From Arthrobacter sp. zg-Y919 (GTDB taxonomy: Bacteria > Actinomycetota > Actinomycetes > Actinomycetales > Micrococcaceae): a stretch of 64,000 nt of DNA. A model generated the notes under the pieces. That model ran no database searches. It worked only from the letters and a program-made list of their open reading frames with translations, and was not told where the DNA came from. Positions within the stretch are counted from its first letter, which is position 1; the number at the start of each line of letters is the position of its first letter. The stretch covers positions 1,116,001 to 1,180,000 of the forward strand of contig NZ_CP126242.1 in assembly GCF_030142045.1 (NCBI RefSeq), given 5' to 3'. The position numbers and the translations under genes were made by a program. Positions 35,396 through 45,408 of the stretch are shown here, piece by piece.

Positions 35396-36214
35396 TTAGC
35401 GCCCGGAAAGCTCCGCAAGGATCCCGTCGGTAAAGGGAGGCCACACTTCCGCTGCCCAGGGACCGAAATCACGGTCCGTCAGGCACACGGCGGCAGCCTG
35501 AGCCTCCGGATCGACCCATAGGAAGGTGCCCGACTGGCCAAAGTGCCCGAAGGTGGCCGGCGAGCTGTTGGCACCGGTCCAGTGCGGAGACTTGTGGGCA
35601 CGGATTTCGAAGCCGAGCCCCCAGTCATTTTCCTTCTGCCGGCCGAAACCGGGAAGCACCCCGGCCAGCCCGGGGAAGACCACCTGCGTGGCTTCGGTCA
35701 GCCGGCCGGGATCGGTGAGCGTGGGAGCCTGCAGCTCGGCAGCAAACCGGCTCAGGTCCGCAGCAGTGGAGACGGCACCGGCAGCAGGGGAGCCCTCTAA
35801 CGCGGTGGCGGACATACCCAGCGGGACCAGCACGCCTTCCCGCAGGTATTCCCCAAATGCCATGCCCGTGGCCTGTTCCAGTGTCTCGCCAAGCACCTCA
35901 AAGCCGGCGTTGGAATACAGGCGGCGGGTGCCGGGGGTGTAGCGGACCGTGCGCTCGCCGAAGTCGTAGCCGCCGGAATGGGCCAGCAGGTGCCGCACGG
36001 TGGAACCCTCAGGCCCCGCAGGCTGGTCGAGTTCCAAGGCTCCCTCATCGAGGGACACGAGCACGGCGTAGGCACTGAGCAGCTTGGTGACGGATGCCAG
36101 TGGAAAGCGGCGGTCCTGGTCGCCGGCAGTGCCGAGCACCTTGCCGTCGGCGGCGACGACGGCGGCAGCGGTATGCTCCACCGGCCAGGACTCTATCTTC
36201 TGCAGGCTTTTCAC
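35396..36214 (-). CDS. Serine hydrolase, class C beta-lactamase fold
   Basis: The 272-residue protein shows SVTK near residues 41-44, YSN near 99-101 and HFGQSGTF near 223, the three active-site elements of the family. It has no signal peptide, so it would act in the cytoplasm, unlike the exported relative at 32109. It lies 9 bases downstream of oleD on the same strand and may be part of the ole transcript, or start its own leaderless transcript. An esterase role on lipid-like substrates is possible; nothing in the sequence fixes it. Confidence 0.82.
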   Translation of the reverse strand: MKSLQKIESWPVEHTAAAVVAADGKVLGTAGDQDRRFPLASVTKLLSAYAVLVSLDEGALELDQPAGPEGSTVRHLLAHSGGYDFGERTVRYTPGTRRLYSNAGFEVLGETLEQATGMAFGEYLREGVLVPLGMSATALEGSPAAGAVSTAADLSRFAAELQAPTLTDPGRLTEATQVVFPGLAGVLPGFGRQKENDWGLGFEIRAHKSPHWTGANSSPATFGHFGQSGTFLWVDPEAQAAAVCLTDRDFGPWAAEVWPPFTDGILAELSGR

Positions 36215-36220
36215 GAAATC

Positions 36221-36226
36221 ATCCTA
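36221..36226 (-). promoter_or_regulatory. -10 box TAGGAT sharing the oleD stop codon
   Basis: On the minus strand TAGGAT ends six bases before the serine hydrolase GTG; its first three bases are the oleD TAG. Spacing fits a leaderless start, although read-through translation from oleD is an alternative. Confidence 0.35.
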
Positions 36227-37231
36227 AGACGTGGGGGAGTAGTGCCGGGCAAGCCGGACCAGACCGTCTTCGATCGAAACCTCGGGAACCCAGTCCAGGA
36301 CTTCACGGGTTTCGCGCTGGTCGAACCAGTGCGACGTCGAAAGCTGCTCGGCCAGGAAGCGTGTCATGGGCGGTTCGTCGTGAACCAGACCCCGCTTGCC
36401 AGCCGCAAGCCACACCTTCTCGATCAGGCTTCCGGCGCCGCGGGCCACCTTACCGGGCACGCTCCAAGCTGGAGCAGCTACTCCTGCGGCAGCACAAATA
36501 CCGGCGATCAGTTCACCCACCGGCCGGGGCTGGCCGTTCGTGACCACGAGCGCACGGCCGGCCGCCGCATCCATCCGTTCCAGGCCGCGGACAATGGCAG
36601 CTGCCGCGTTATCGATGTACGTGGTGTCGATCAGGGCCGCTCCGCCGTCCAGCAGCGGGAGGCCGCCGGACCGTGCGCGGTCGATCACGCGTTCCACCAG
36701 CTGCGTATCGCCCGGACCCCAGACAACGTGCGGCCGGATGGCAGTAACCCGGAAATCCGTCGAGTTCTGCCCCAGCGCAATCAGCTCAGCTTCGGCCTTG
36801 GACGCGGCGTAGAAACCGCGGGCACGGGCCGGATCCGCGGTGCCGGCACCGGCACCCGAAATCGGCTCGCCGAAGTGGGCTACGGACGGAGACGAGACAA
36901 ATACGACGTCGCGTACCCCCGCCGATCGTGCGGCCTGAAGCAGGACCCGCGTACCGGTGATGTTGGTTTCCTCGAACTCATGCCACTCGCCGGTGAAGGA
37001 GACCTTCGCCGCCAGATGGATGACGGTGTCCATGCCCTCCACCGCCCGGGCGGCGGCAGCGGCGTCGGAGACCGAACCGGCAACCGACTCCCGGCCCGGG
37101 ACTCCCGGCCGGCGTTGGAAGGTGCGGACCTTGTGGCCCTTGGCTTCCAGCAGGTCGGCTACTGCACCGCCGAGCAGTCCGCTCGCACCGGTGACGAGGA
37201 CCTTGCGGGGCACTGCGTCAGCCCCGTTCAC
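36224..37231 (-). CDS. oleD: OleD-like NAD(P)-dependent 2-alkyl-3-oxoalkanoate reductase
   Basis: OleD reduces the 2-alkyl-3-keto acid made by OleA to the 3-hydroxy acid. The 335-residue extended-SDR protein has VLVTGASGLLG near residues 11-21, VIHLAAKVSF, and the catalytic YAASK near 142. The GTG start overlaps the oleBC stop (GTGA). Sequence alone would only give a 3-beta-HSD/epimerase call; the adjoining oleA and oleBC genes make OleD the best assignment. Confidence 0.85.
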   Translation of the reverse strand: MNGADAVPRKVLVTGASGLLGGAVADLLEAKGHKVRTFQRRPGVPGRESVAGSVSDAAAAARAVEGMDTVIHLAAKVSFTGEWHEFEETNITGTRVLLQAARSAGVRDVVFVSSPSVAHFGEPISGAGAGTADPARARGFYAASKAEAELIALGQNSTDFRVTAIRPHVVWGPGDTQLVERVIDRARSGGLPLLDGGAALIDTTYIDNAAAAIVRGLERMDAAAGRALVVTNGQPRPVGELIAGICAAAGVAAPAWSVPGKVARGAGSLIEKVWLAAGKRGLVHDEPPMTRFLAEQLSTSHWFDQRETREVLDWVPEVSIEDGLVRLARHYSPTS

Positions 37232-39843
37232 CGGCGGCCCTTCAGGCGCGGCACGGGACCGCCGGCCAGCAGCCGGGAGGCCCAGCCCGCCAGGGCCGTG
37301 CGGTCGATCTTGGAGTTGTGCCGGATGTCTGTGGGCATCTGCGGCAGCACCAGTACCGCCGCGAGATCAAGCCCGGTCAGCTCGTGCACCCGGGACCGTA
37401 CGGCCGTGGCCAGGCCGGGTGCTGCGGTGCCTGCCCGGCGTGCGGGAGGATCGGTTTCCACCACGGCCACGGGAACCTGGGCACCGGCGGGTCCGACGCC
37501 GACCAGCGCCACCCTGCCCACGCCGTCGACCGTCTCGGCCGCCTGTTCCGCTGCAACCGGAGTCCGGACCCCTTCGGCCGTGGTGAGGATGTGCCCCAGG
37601 CGGCCTTCCACCCAGAGCCGGCCCTCGTCGTCGAAGTGGCCCACATCGCCGGTGCGGTGCCAGCCGTCGATGGAGGAACTGTGGCTTTCGGTGATCCAGA
37701 GCCGGTCGTAGCGGTCCTTGACGTGCGGAGCACTGACCAGGATTTCGCCGGTGCGGTTCGCAACGGTCAGTGGTTTGCTGCCCACGGATCCGTCCGGGAA
37801 AACTTCGGCAATGGCCACCTCGGCCCCGGATACCGGCGTGCCCACGCAGACTCCGTTGCCGGAACCGGCGGCACGGATGCCCTCGAGGCTGATGTCGGTG
37901 ACAGGCAGCGCCTCGGTCATCCCATACGGGGTGTGCAGGGACGCCTTCGGCACCAGGTCCTGCACCTGGGCCAGCAGCGGCTCGGCAATCGGTGCACCGG
38001 CGGAAAGCAGCAGCTCCACCTGTGCCAGCGCGGCCCGCTGCGGAGCGTCCAATGCACCGGACGTGGCCAGCACGTTGGTCAGTGCCGCAGGAGACGCGAA
38101 GATCGTGGTGGCGTCCACGGCAACCGCCGCGTCGGCCAGTGCGGCAGCCGTCAGGGTGCGCGGGGACGTGACATCCATGTCCGGAGTCACCGACGTCGCC
38201 CCCAGAGCCGGACCCAGCAGGGCGAACGGCGCAAAGCCGGCCACCAGGGAGGTTCCGGCCCGCAGGTTATAGGTGTCCTTGATCGCATCACGCATGGCCG
38301 CCAGCTGCCGGTGCGTGTACACCACACCCTTGGCGGGACCGGTGGAACCGGAGGTGAAGAGGACGGCGGCGTCGGCGTCGGGATCCGTGGGGTGCCACGG
38401 CACCTCGGAGCCGGCGCCGTCGGCAATCAGACCCTCGACGGAATGCCGGACCCCCAGCAGCCGCTTGCGCGCCGGGGACAGCTCGGACACGCTGATCCGC
38501 GTCCCCGGCCAGCCCAGCGCCCGGGCACCGGTGAGGGCCCGGTCAATACCGATCAGGAAGGCAGGCCCGGCACCCTTGATGGCCCGGCCCAGTCCCTTGG
38601 TGCCCAGCCCGGCGTCGGCCACCACAATGACGGCGTTCAGGCGCAGGCAGGCGTAGATCAGCGAGGTCAGTTCAATGCCCGGCGGCACGAGCAGGTTCAC
38701 CCGGGTTCCCGGACGTACACCGGCGGCGGCGAGTCCCGCGGCCAGCGCGTTCACCCGTTCGGCGAGTCCCGCCCAGGACAGGGTGCGTGGTCCGGCGTCC
38801 CCGCCCAGCGGTGCCATGTCGACGACGGCGGCAGTGGTGTCTGAGGCGCGTTCGTCCAGCTCCGCCAGCATGGGACGGAACGGGTCAGTGCGCCGGAGGG
38901 CGGAATCCGCGGGCGCTTCGACGGCGGTCCGCAGCCATGAGAACACCGGGGCGGCAATGTCGACGTCTTCGGGCAGCAGGTGCCCCGCCCCCTCGAACCG
39001 GTGCACCGAGGATGCCGGCAGCCGCTCCAGCACATCGCGCAGGTAGCGGTCCGAAAAGACCGGGTCCTTGGGCCCCCAGAGCACCAGGGAGGGAACGTTG
39101 AGCCGCCGGATACCGTCCGCGACGGTATTGAGGGTGCGCCAGCTCGGATGGCTTTCGGCCGCGGGAATGTCGGCCACGAAGTTCGCCACACCCTGCCGGC
39201 GGGCGGCACTCCGGTAGGGCAGCGCAAAGGCTTCCCGCACGGGACCGGGCAGGGCGGGGGAGGCGAGGGAGTGCGTGATGCGGATGAAGGCGTCGGTACT
39301 GCGCGTTCCCCAGGGATGGACGGCCGGGTGCAGGGCGAGCTTCAGTGCCGGCGGCAGCGAATACCCCGCCGGATGCACAGCTGTGTTGGTCAGGACCACA
39401 CCGGCCAGCTGGCGGCGGTGCCGCAGCGCCCAGCCCAGGGAGATGACGCCTCCCCAGTCGTGGCCGACCGTCACGACGGGACCGGTGATGTCCAGCGCGT
39501 CGGTCAGGTTCCCGAGGTCCGTGATCCGGTCCTCGAGCCGACGGAAGGCACCCGTGCGTTCGGAGAAGCCCATGTCCAGCTGGTCCACGGCGACCACGCG
39601 CCAGGGCTTGTCCGCGGAAGCACCGGCTACCAGCAGGGTGCGCCAGAGGTAGGACCAGGTGGGATTGCCGTGCACGCAGAGCAGGGTTCCGGCCGGTTCG
39701 ACGCCGGCAGCGGCCAGATCAGGGCCGTTATCAAGGACGTGCCACTTGCGGACCGTACCGGGGACCTCGACGGCGGCGGTGGAGGGAACAGGGACAAACG
39801 AGGACCAGGAGTCAGGAACGCCGGGCCAAAGCTCCTCTACCAC
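37228..39843 (-). CDS. oleBC: Fused OleB (beta-lactone decarboxylase) - OleC (beta-lactone synthetase)
   Basis: The 871-residue protein joins an alpha/beta-hydrolase of the haloalkane-dehalogenase type (HGNPTWSYLWR at 58-68, nucleophile Asp129 in GHDWGG) to an AMP-forming ligase-like domain with TSGSTGPAKG near 497-506, YGMTEALP and HRTGDVG. OleC closes the 3-hydroxy acid to a cis-beta-lactone and OleB decarboxylates it to a cis-olefin. Such fusions are known in actinobacteria such as Micrococcus. I chose the GTG overlapping the oleA stop; the frame stays open 16 codons further upstream. Confidence 0.9.
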   Translation of the reverse strand: MVEELWPGVPDSWSSFVPVPSTAAVEVPGTVRKWHVLDNGPDLAAAGVEPAGTLLCVHGNPTWSYLWRTLLVAGASADKPWRVVAVDQLDMGFSERTGAFRRLEDRITDLGNLTDALDITGPVVTVGHDWGGVISLGWALRHRRQLAGVVLTNTAVHPAGYSLPPALKLALHPAVHPWGTRSTDAFIRITHSLASPALPGPVREAFALPYRSAARRQGVANFVADIPAAESHPSWRTLNTVADGIRRLNVPSLVLWGPKDPVFSDRYLRDVLERLPASSVHRFEGAGHLLPEDVDIAAPVFSWLRTAVEAPADSALRRTDPFRPMLAELDERASDTTAAVVDMAPLGGDAGPRTLSWAGLAERVNALAAGLAAAGVRPGTRVNLLVPPGIELTSLIYACLRLNAVIVVADAGLGTKGLGRAIKGAGPAFLIGIDRALTGARALGWPGTRISVSELSPARKRLLGVRHSVEGLIADGAGSEVPWHPTDPDADAAVLFTSGSTGPAKGVVYTHRQLAAMRDAIKDTYNLRAGTSLVAGFAPFALLGPALGATSVTPDMDVTSPRTLTAAALADAAVAVDATTIFASPAALTNVLATSGALDAPQRAALAQVELLLSAGAPIAEPLLAQVQDLVPKASLHTPYGMTEALPVTDISLEGIRAAGSGNGVCVGTPVSGAEVAIAEVFPDGSVGSKPLTVANRTGEILVSAPHVKDRYDRLWITESHSSSIDGWHRTGDVGHFDDEGRLWVEGRLGHILTTAEGVRTPVAAEQAAETVDGVGRVALVGVGPAGAQVPVAVVETDPPARRAGTAAPGLATAVRSRVHELTGLDLAAVLVLPQMPTDIRHNSKIDRTALAGWASRLLAGGPVPRLKGRR

Positions 39844-40925
39844 GCAATTTCCATCATGGTCGTGTTCAGTCCGGAGCCCACGCCCATGCACAGCACCCGG
39901 TCGCCCGGGTTCAGGGAACGGGATTCCTGGGCGAGGGTCATCGGCAGCGACGCCGGGCCCACATTGCCCCAGTTCGGGAAGGTTATCGGCACGCGCTTCC
40001 GGTCCAGGTCCACGGCCTTGATGATGGCGTTGGTGTAGGAGTTGGAGACCTGGTGGGTGACGTAGCGGTCCATGCCGGACCAGTCCCAGCCGTTGCCGTG
40101 CGCTTCGTGCCAGGCGTCAACCACGAGTTCGAGCCCGCCGTCCAGCAGCCCCTTGGTGTCGGTGTACATTCCGTCGATGCCGCCCACGCACAGTTCGTGG
40201 TGCTGGGTGCCGGCACGCGACACGCCGCCCAGGATGCGGTGCGATCCGGGGTGCCGGTCGGCCCGGCCGATGACGGCCGCGGCGGCACCGGAGCCGAGGG
40301 TGAGGGTGGCGAATTCGCGCAGATAGTCGTCGCGGGTGGAATCCGGGCGGTTCAGGCGCTCAAAGGTGGCTTCCTGCACGCCCTGGGCATCTTCGCCCGC
40401 CACGATCAGGGCATAGTTGATCTGCCCGGAGTCGATCATGTTGGAGGCCAGGGTCATGCCGTTGACGAAGCCCAGGCACGCATTGGCCAGGTCGAAGTTC
40501 ATGGCGGAGGACGGAAGTCCCAGGCCGTTGTGGATCTTGACGGCAACGGAAGGCTCAAGGTTGCGGCGCGTGACCGAGGTATTGATGAGCAGCCCGATTT
40601 CGGAGGCCTCCACACCTGCCTCGGCGAGGGCCTTGGCGCCGGCCTCGGTGGCGCCGTCGTCGAACGCAGTGCCCGGGGCCCACCAGCGCCGCTCACTCAC
40701 GCCGGCCACCCGCTCCAGCATGCGCTTGGAAAGCCGCAGCCGCTTGAGGGAAGGCTCAAGGCGTTCATCGAATTCACTGGAACTCATCACCACCGGAGCT
40801 TCAACGCTGTTAACGCTGAGGATGGCCGAGTTGGAGTGCTGGAAGTTGAAGTTCCCGGTCAAAATGCCTGCCTTGTCTGCTGCTGGACCTGTCGCGCTGG
40901 CGGCCGCCGTGAAGCCTGCATCCAC
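39837..40925 (-). CDS. oleA: OleA, thiolase-fold acyl-CoA condensing enzyme
   Basis: OleA condenses two fatty acyl-CoA molecules head to head. The 362-residue protein resembles KASIII: catalytic Cys150 in FDLANACLGF, a histidine in THQVSN and an asparagine in FPNWGNVGPAS. SVEAPVV and RVAGVSERRWW are typical of OleA. The start is uncertain: the ATG follows AGGGCG, but a TTG 21 codons later (before TGNFNFQHSNSAIL) fits the family length better. It heads the ole operon and is divergent from smc. Confidence 0.9.
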   Translation of the reverse strand: MDAGFTAAASATGPAADKAGILTGNFNFQHSNSAILSVNSVEAPVVMSSSEFDERLEPSLKRLRLSKRMLERVAGVSERRWWAPGTAFDDGATEAGAKALAEAGVEASEIGLLINTSVTRRNLEPSVAVKIHNGLGLPSSAMNFDLANACLGFVNGMTLASNMIDSGQINYALIVAGEDAQGVQEATFERLNRPDSTRDDYLREFATLTLGSGAAAAVIGRADRHPGSHRILGGVSRAGTQHHELCVGGIDGMYTDTKGLLDGGLELVVDAWHEAHGNGWDWSGMDRYVTHQVSNSYTNAIIKAVDLDRKRVPITFPNWGNVGPASLPMTLAQESRSLNPGDRVLCMGVGSGLNTTMMEIAW

Positions 40926-41076
40926 GCCCTAAAATCATATGACTCATTTAGAAGCCTACTGACCGGGCCCGCGATTCAGCAGGGAAATGCCCGATTACGC
41001 TCTCCGAGTAGAGCGGAATTTCGACGCTAACCGCGTAGATTTAGGGAATCAACCCCGGCAGGAAAGATTAACCCCC

Positions 41077-44000
41077 GTGCATCTGAAGACCCTGACTATG
41101 CGAGGATTCAAGTCCTTCGCATCGGCCACCACCTTTGAGTTCGAACCCGGCGTCACCGCGGTTGTGGGTCCCAACGGGTCCGGCAAGTCCAATGTGGTGG
41201 ACGCCCTGGCCTGGGTGATGGGCGAACAGGGTGCCAAAACCCTGCGCGGTGGAAAAATGGAGGACGTGATCTTCGCCGGCACCTCGGGCCGGTCACCCCT
41301 GGGCCGAGCCCAGGTCTCGCTGACCATCGACAACGCCGACGGCGCCCTGCCGATCGAGTACTCCGAGGTCACCATCTCGCGCACGCTCTTCCGCGCCGGT
41401 GGATCCGAGTACGCCATCAACGGCACCCCCTGCCGGCTCCTCGATATCCAGGAACTGCTTTCCGACTCCGGGTTGGGCCGGGAGATGCACGTCATCGTCG
41501 GCCAGGGGCAGTTGGACAAGGTGCTGCATGCCTCCGCGGAGGAGCGGCGCGGCTTTATCGAGGAAGCCGCAGGCATCCTCAAGCACCGGCGCCGCAAGGA
41601 AAAGACCCTGCGCAAGCTGGACGCGATGCAGGCGAACCTGGCCCGGGTCACCGACCTGACGGCCGAACTGCGCCGCCAGCTGGGACCGCTGGGCAAGCAG
41701 GCCGCCGTCGCCCGCCGGGCAAAGACCGTGCAGCAGGATGTCCGGGACGCCCGGTCGCGCCTGCTGGCCGATGACTTGGCCACCCTGACGGCGGCCTTTG
41801 AAAAGGAAGCCGCCGACGAATCCGCCCTGAAGGCACGCCGGCTGGAGGTTGAAGCCGCCGTGAACAGCGGCCGGCAGCGCCAGGCTGAACTGGAGGCACA
41901 GGCCGCCCAGGCGGCACCGCAGCTGAACGCGGCGCGGGACACCTGGTACGAACTGTCGTCCCTGCAGGAACGCTTCCGTTCCCTGTCCGCTCTCGCGGCC
42001 GAACGCGCCCGCCTGCTGGGGGCCGTGGAACCCGACGCCGGCAGCGGCCGTGATCCGGAGCAGCTGCAGGCCTCGGCGGACCGGGTGCGGGCCGAGGCTG
42101 CCGCACTCGAGACCGAAATTGAGGACCGGCGGGCACGGCTGGATGATGCCGTGGAGATCCGCGAGGCGGCTGAAGAAGAAGCGGCAGACGAGGAAAAGCG
42201 GTATGCCGGCCTGCTCCGGGCCGCGGCGGACCGCCGGGAGGGCCTGGCCCGGCTGGCCGGCCAGATGGAGGCGGCCCGGTCACGTGTGGCCTCCGCGCAG
42301 TCCGAGCTGGGCAGGCTGCAGAAGTCCATCACGGCTGCGGAGGCACGCCGTGCCGGTGCGCAGGAAGAGTTTGGACAGCTGGAGGGATCGGCCGCCGGCG
42401 CCGAAGCCGGTGAAGCGGACCTGGACGCGGAGTACGAAGAAGCGCAGGCCGCGCTGGAGGAAGCCCAGGAGGCGCTGCAGCAGCTGCGGCTGACCGAGGG
42501 GGAGGCCGTCCGCGAAGCGGAGAACCTTGCGGCCCGCCGCGAGGCGCTCGCCGTCGGCCTGGACCGTAGGGACGGCAGCGCCGCCCTCCGCGCGGCCGGG
42601 TTGAGCGGGGTGCTGGAACCGCTCGCGGATTTGATCAGCGTGAAGCCGGGGTCCGAACGGACGGTTGCTGCGGCCCTCGGTACGGCTGCCGACGCCCTGG
42701 CCGCCGATGACATTGACGCCGCCGCGCGTGCCCTGCGCCATCTGAAGGACACCGGGGAGGGGCAGGCGGAACTGGTGGTGGGTGGAACTCCCACCCCGGC
42801 CGTGGAACTGCCGGCGCACCTGCCGCCCGGCGCGGTGCCGGTGCTGTCGCTGATCAGCGCTGACGCCAAGGTCCAGGACGCACTCAACGCGCTGCTGGGC
42901 AACGCCGTGGCCGTGCAGGACCTGGACGCGGCAGTCGGGCTGGTGTCCCTCCATCCCGGGGCCACCGCCGTCACCGCCGACGGTGATGTCCTAACGGCGT
43001 TCGGCGCCCGGGGGGGATCGGCCTCGGCTCCGGGCCTGCTGGAGATTTCCGCCGCAGTCGAAGAAACGGATGCCCGTCTGTCGGCTGCACGGACCCGGGC
43101 GGAGGAGGCCCGGGCCGGGATCGGGGAGGCAACAGCGCGGGCGGATGTCTGCCGCGCCCGCACGGACGCCGCCCTGGCGGCCCTGCACGAATCCGATGCC
43201 CGGCTCGCCGCAGTTGCCGAACGGCTCGGCACCCTGGGGTCGGCGCTGCGCGCCGCCTCGGGTGAAGCGGACCGGCTCGCCGCCCTGGTGTCCGTCGCCG
43301 AAGCGAACGTGGTGGACGAGGAAGCGAAACTGGCTGCGGTGTCCGAGCGCCTCGCCACCGCCGGTGAGGAACCCCAATCCGAGGAGGAACCGTCAGCCGA
43401 CCGGCGGGACGCCCTGGCCCTGGCAGCCGCCTCCGCCCGGCAGGCGGAAATGGATGCCCGGTTGGGCCTGCGGTCCACCGAAGAACAGCTCAAGGCCGTC
43501 TCCGGCCGCGCCGAATCCCTGGAACGTGCAGCCGCGGCCGAACGCCGGGCCCGGATTGCCGCCGCCGAGCGGTCACGTCTCCGGTCCCTGCAGCGTGCCC
43601 GGGCCGTTGCCGTCGGCGCGGCAGCGGATGCCGTTCTGGCCCACCTGCAGGTCTCCCTGGGGCTCGCGTCCGGAGAGCGGGACCGTGCCGAGGAAACCCG
43701 GACCGCCCGCGAGGCCGAGCTGGCCGCCGTCCGCAGCAGCAATAACGATGCCGCGGCGGAACTGGCCCGGCTCACGGACTCGGTCCACCGCGACGAACTG
43801 GCCCGGGCGCAGCAGCGCCTGCGCATCGAGGCCCTCGAAACCCGCGCCCTGGAAGAGCTGGGCATGACGGCGGAGCATCTGGTGGCCAACTTCGGGCCGG
43901 ACCAGCCCGTGCCGGTGCCCGCCGAGCCGGATGCCGGTGATAAGTGGGCTGCCCTGCACGCACCGGTGGACGAGGACGGCAATCCGCTGCTGGACGGCAT

Positions 44001-44676
44001 CCCGTACGTCCGGGCAGAGCAGGAAAAACGGCTGAAGCGCGCCGAACGCGATCTGGCGGCGCTGGGGAAGGTCAACCCCCTGGCACTGGAGGAATTCGCC
44101 GCGCTGGAGGAACGCCACCAGTTCCTGTCCACCCAGCTGGAGGACCTCAAGGCCACCCGTAAGGACCTGCTGGACATCATTGCCGACGTCGACCGCCGGG
44201 TCGAGGAGGTCTTCACCGCCGCCTACCGGGACACCGCCAAACAGTTCGAGCACGTATTCGGCCGGTTGTTCCCGGGCGGGGAGGGGCGCCTGATCCTGAC
44301 CGACCCGGACAACATGCTCACTACCGGCATCGAGGTCCATGCCCGTCCCGCCGGCAAGAAGATCAAACGGCTGTCGCTGCTCTCCGGCGGGGAACGGTCA
44401 CTGACGGCGGTGGCGCTGCTGGTGGCCATCTTCAAGGCCCGGCCTTCGCCGTTCTATGTCATGGATGAGGTGGAAGCAGCCCTGGACGACACGAACCTCG
44501 GCCGGCTGATCACCATTTTCGAAGAGCTGCGCGAGTCCAGCCAGCTGATCGTCATCACCCACCAGAAGCGCACCATGGAGGTGGCCGACGCGCTCTACGG
44601 CGTAACGATGCGGGGCGACGGCGTGTCCACCGTCATCAGCCAGCGGATCGAGCGCACGCCCGCGGAACAGGAGTAG
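41077..44676 (+). CDS. smc: Chromosome segregation protein SMC
   Basis: SMC forms the condensin that organises and segregates the chromosome. From the GTG before HLKTLTMRGFKSFAS the protein has 1199 residues, with Walker A GPNGSGKSN at 31-39, a long coiled coil, a hinge around 505-660, a second coiled coil, the signature LSGGERS at 1102-1108 and Walker B MDEVEAALDD from 1129. The frame is open about 30 codons further upstream, but that stretch does not fit the family. The coiled coils are very rich in Ala, Glu and Arg. It follows mutM in the conserved actinobacterial order, here after an accessory block. Confidence 0.96.
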   Translation: MHLKTLTMRGFKSFASATTFEFEPGVTAVVGPNGSGKSNVVDALAWVMGEQGAKTLRGGKMEDVIFAGTSGRSPLGRAQVSLTIDNADGALPIEYSEVTISRTLFRAGGSEYAINGTPCRLLDIQELLSDSGLGREMHVIVGQGQLDKVLHASAEERRGFIEEAAGILKHRRRKEKTLRKLDAMQANLARVTDLTAELRRQLGPLGKQAAVARRAKTVQQDVRDARSRLLADDLATLTAAFEKEAADESALKARRLEVEAAVNSGRQRQAELEAQAAQAAPQLNAARDTWYELSSLQERFRSLSALAAERARLLGAVEPDAGSGRDPEQLQASADRVRAEAAALETEIEDRRARLDDAVEIREAAEEEAADEEKRYAGLLRAAADRREGLARLAGQMEAARSRVASAQSELGRLQKSITAAEARRAGAQEEFGQLEGSAAGAEAGEADLDAEYEEAQAALEEAQEALQQLRLTEGEAVREAENLAARREALAVGLDRRDGSAALRAAGLSGVLEPLADLISVKPGSERTVAAALGTAADALAADDIDAAARALRHLKDTGEGQAELVVGGTPTPAVELPAHLPPGAVPVLSLISADAKVQDALNALLGNAVAVQDLDAAVGLVSLHPGATAVTADGDVLTAFGARGGSASAPGLLEISAAVEETDARLSAARTRAEEARAGIGEATARADVCRARTDAALAALHESDARLAAVAERLGTLGSALRAASGEADRLAALVSVAEANVVDEEAKLAAVSERLATAGEEPQSEEEPSADRRDALALAAASARQAEMDARLGLRSTEEQLKAVSGRAESLERAAAAERRARIAAAERSRLRSLQRARAVAVGAAADAVLAHLQVSLGLASGERDRAEETRTAREAELAAVRSSNNDAAAELARLTDSVHRDELARAQQRLRIEALETRALEELGMTAEHLVANFGPDQPVPVPAEPDAGDKWAALHAPVDEDGNPLLDGIPYVRAEQEKRLKRAERDLAALGKVNPLALEEFAALEERHQFLSTQLEDLKATRKDLLDIIADVDRRVEEVFTAAYRDTAKQFEHVFGRLFPGGEGRLILTDPDNMLTTGIEVHARPAGKKIKRLSLLSGGERSLTAVALLVAIFKARPSPFYVMDEVEAALDDTNLGRLITIFEELRESSQLIVITHQKRTMEVADALYGVTMRGDGVSTVISQRIERTPAEQE

Positions 44677-45408
44677 CTACGAGGCGTAGCGGCTAACGAA
44701 GTTCCGCAGCACCCGGGGCGGCACATGCACGGCCGTTCCCCGGGCCGCGTCCATCACCGTCTGGGCCTCTTCCGGCGGGAAATAGCCGGCGTTCCGGTAC
44801 ACGGAGATCCGCGTCAGCAGCCCGGCCACGTCCAGCTCCGGATGGAACTGGGTGGCGTACAGGTTGGACCCGACCCGGAACATCTGCACCGGGCAGGTGG
44901 CTGAACCGGCAAGGTTCACCGCATGCGGCGGAAGTTCGGCGACCGCCTCCTTGTGTCCCACATAGGCGGCAAAGCTGTCCGGGATCCCCTCCAGCAGCGG
45001 ATCCCGGCGGCCTTCCGGGGTGAGGTGGACCTCCACCGGCCCCACGGGCTCGCCGTACCGGCGGTCCACGGTGGCCCCCTGGTGCCGGCCGAGGGTACCT
45101 ACGCCGTAGCAGGCGCCGAAGAACGGGAAGTCGCGGGCAACGACGTCGTCAAGCAGCTTGGCCATCTCCGACTCCACGCGCAGCTGGACGGGTGACTTGG
45201 ATTCCTCCGGATCGCTGGAGTTGAACGGCCCGCCGCCCACAATCACCCCGCTGTAGTCCTCCAGGTCCACCGGGGGCAGCGGTCCGGCTTCGAGGCGGAC
45301 CCGGTGCAGCTGCTCCTCCTCGAGGCCGCCGAAGCGCAGGAAGGAGGCATATTCCTCGTCGGCGGCGTCATCTTCGGCGCGTGTGGCCAGGAGCAGGAAA
45401 GGCTTCAT
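44677..45408 (-). CDS. Class I glutamine amidotransferase
   Basis: The 243-residue protein is a stand-alone GATase1 domain. The nucleophile Cys100 lies in FFGACYGVG, and the His-Glu pair in FHPE at 189-191. GMP-synthase-like GATases of this type act on various substrates, including gamma-glutamyl compounds, and the acceptor is not identifiable. Its stop codon abuts the smc stop with no base between. The ATG overlaps the stop of the MFS gene upstream on its strand, so both form one operon. Confidence 0.85.
   Translation of the reverse strand: MKPFLLLATRAEDDAADEEYASFLRFGGLEEEQLHRVRLEAGPLPPVDLEDYSGVIVGGGPFNSSDPEESKSPVQLRVESEMAKLLDDVVARDFPFFGACYGVGTLGRHQGATVDRRYGEPVGPVEVHLTPEGRRDPLLEGIPDSFAAYVGHKEAVAELPPHAVNLAGSATCPVQMFRVGSNLYATQFHPELDVAGLLTRISVYRNAGYFPPEEAQTVMDAARGTAVHVPPRVLRNFVSRYAS

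Noticed and set aside
35978..38844. Two long plus-strand frames antisense to the ole genes
   Set aside because: No recognisable domains; they mirror oleD and oleBC, whose motifs are complete.
41049..44216. 1055-codon frame antisense to smc
   Set aside because: It is a Ser/Arg/Ala-rich shadow of the Ala/Glu-rich SMC coiled coils.
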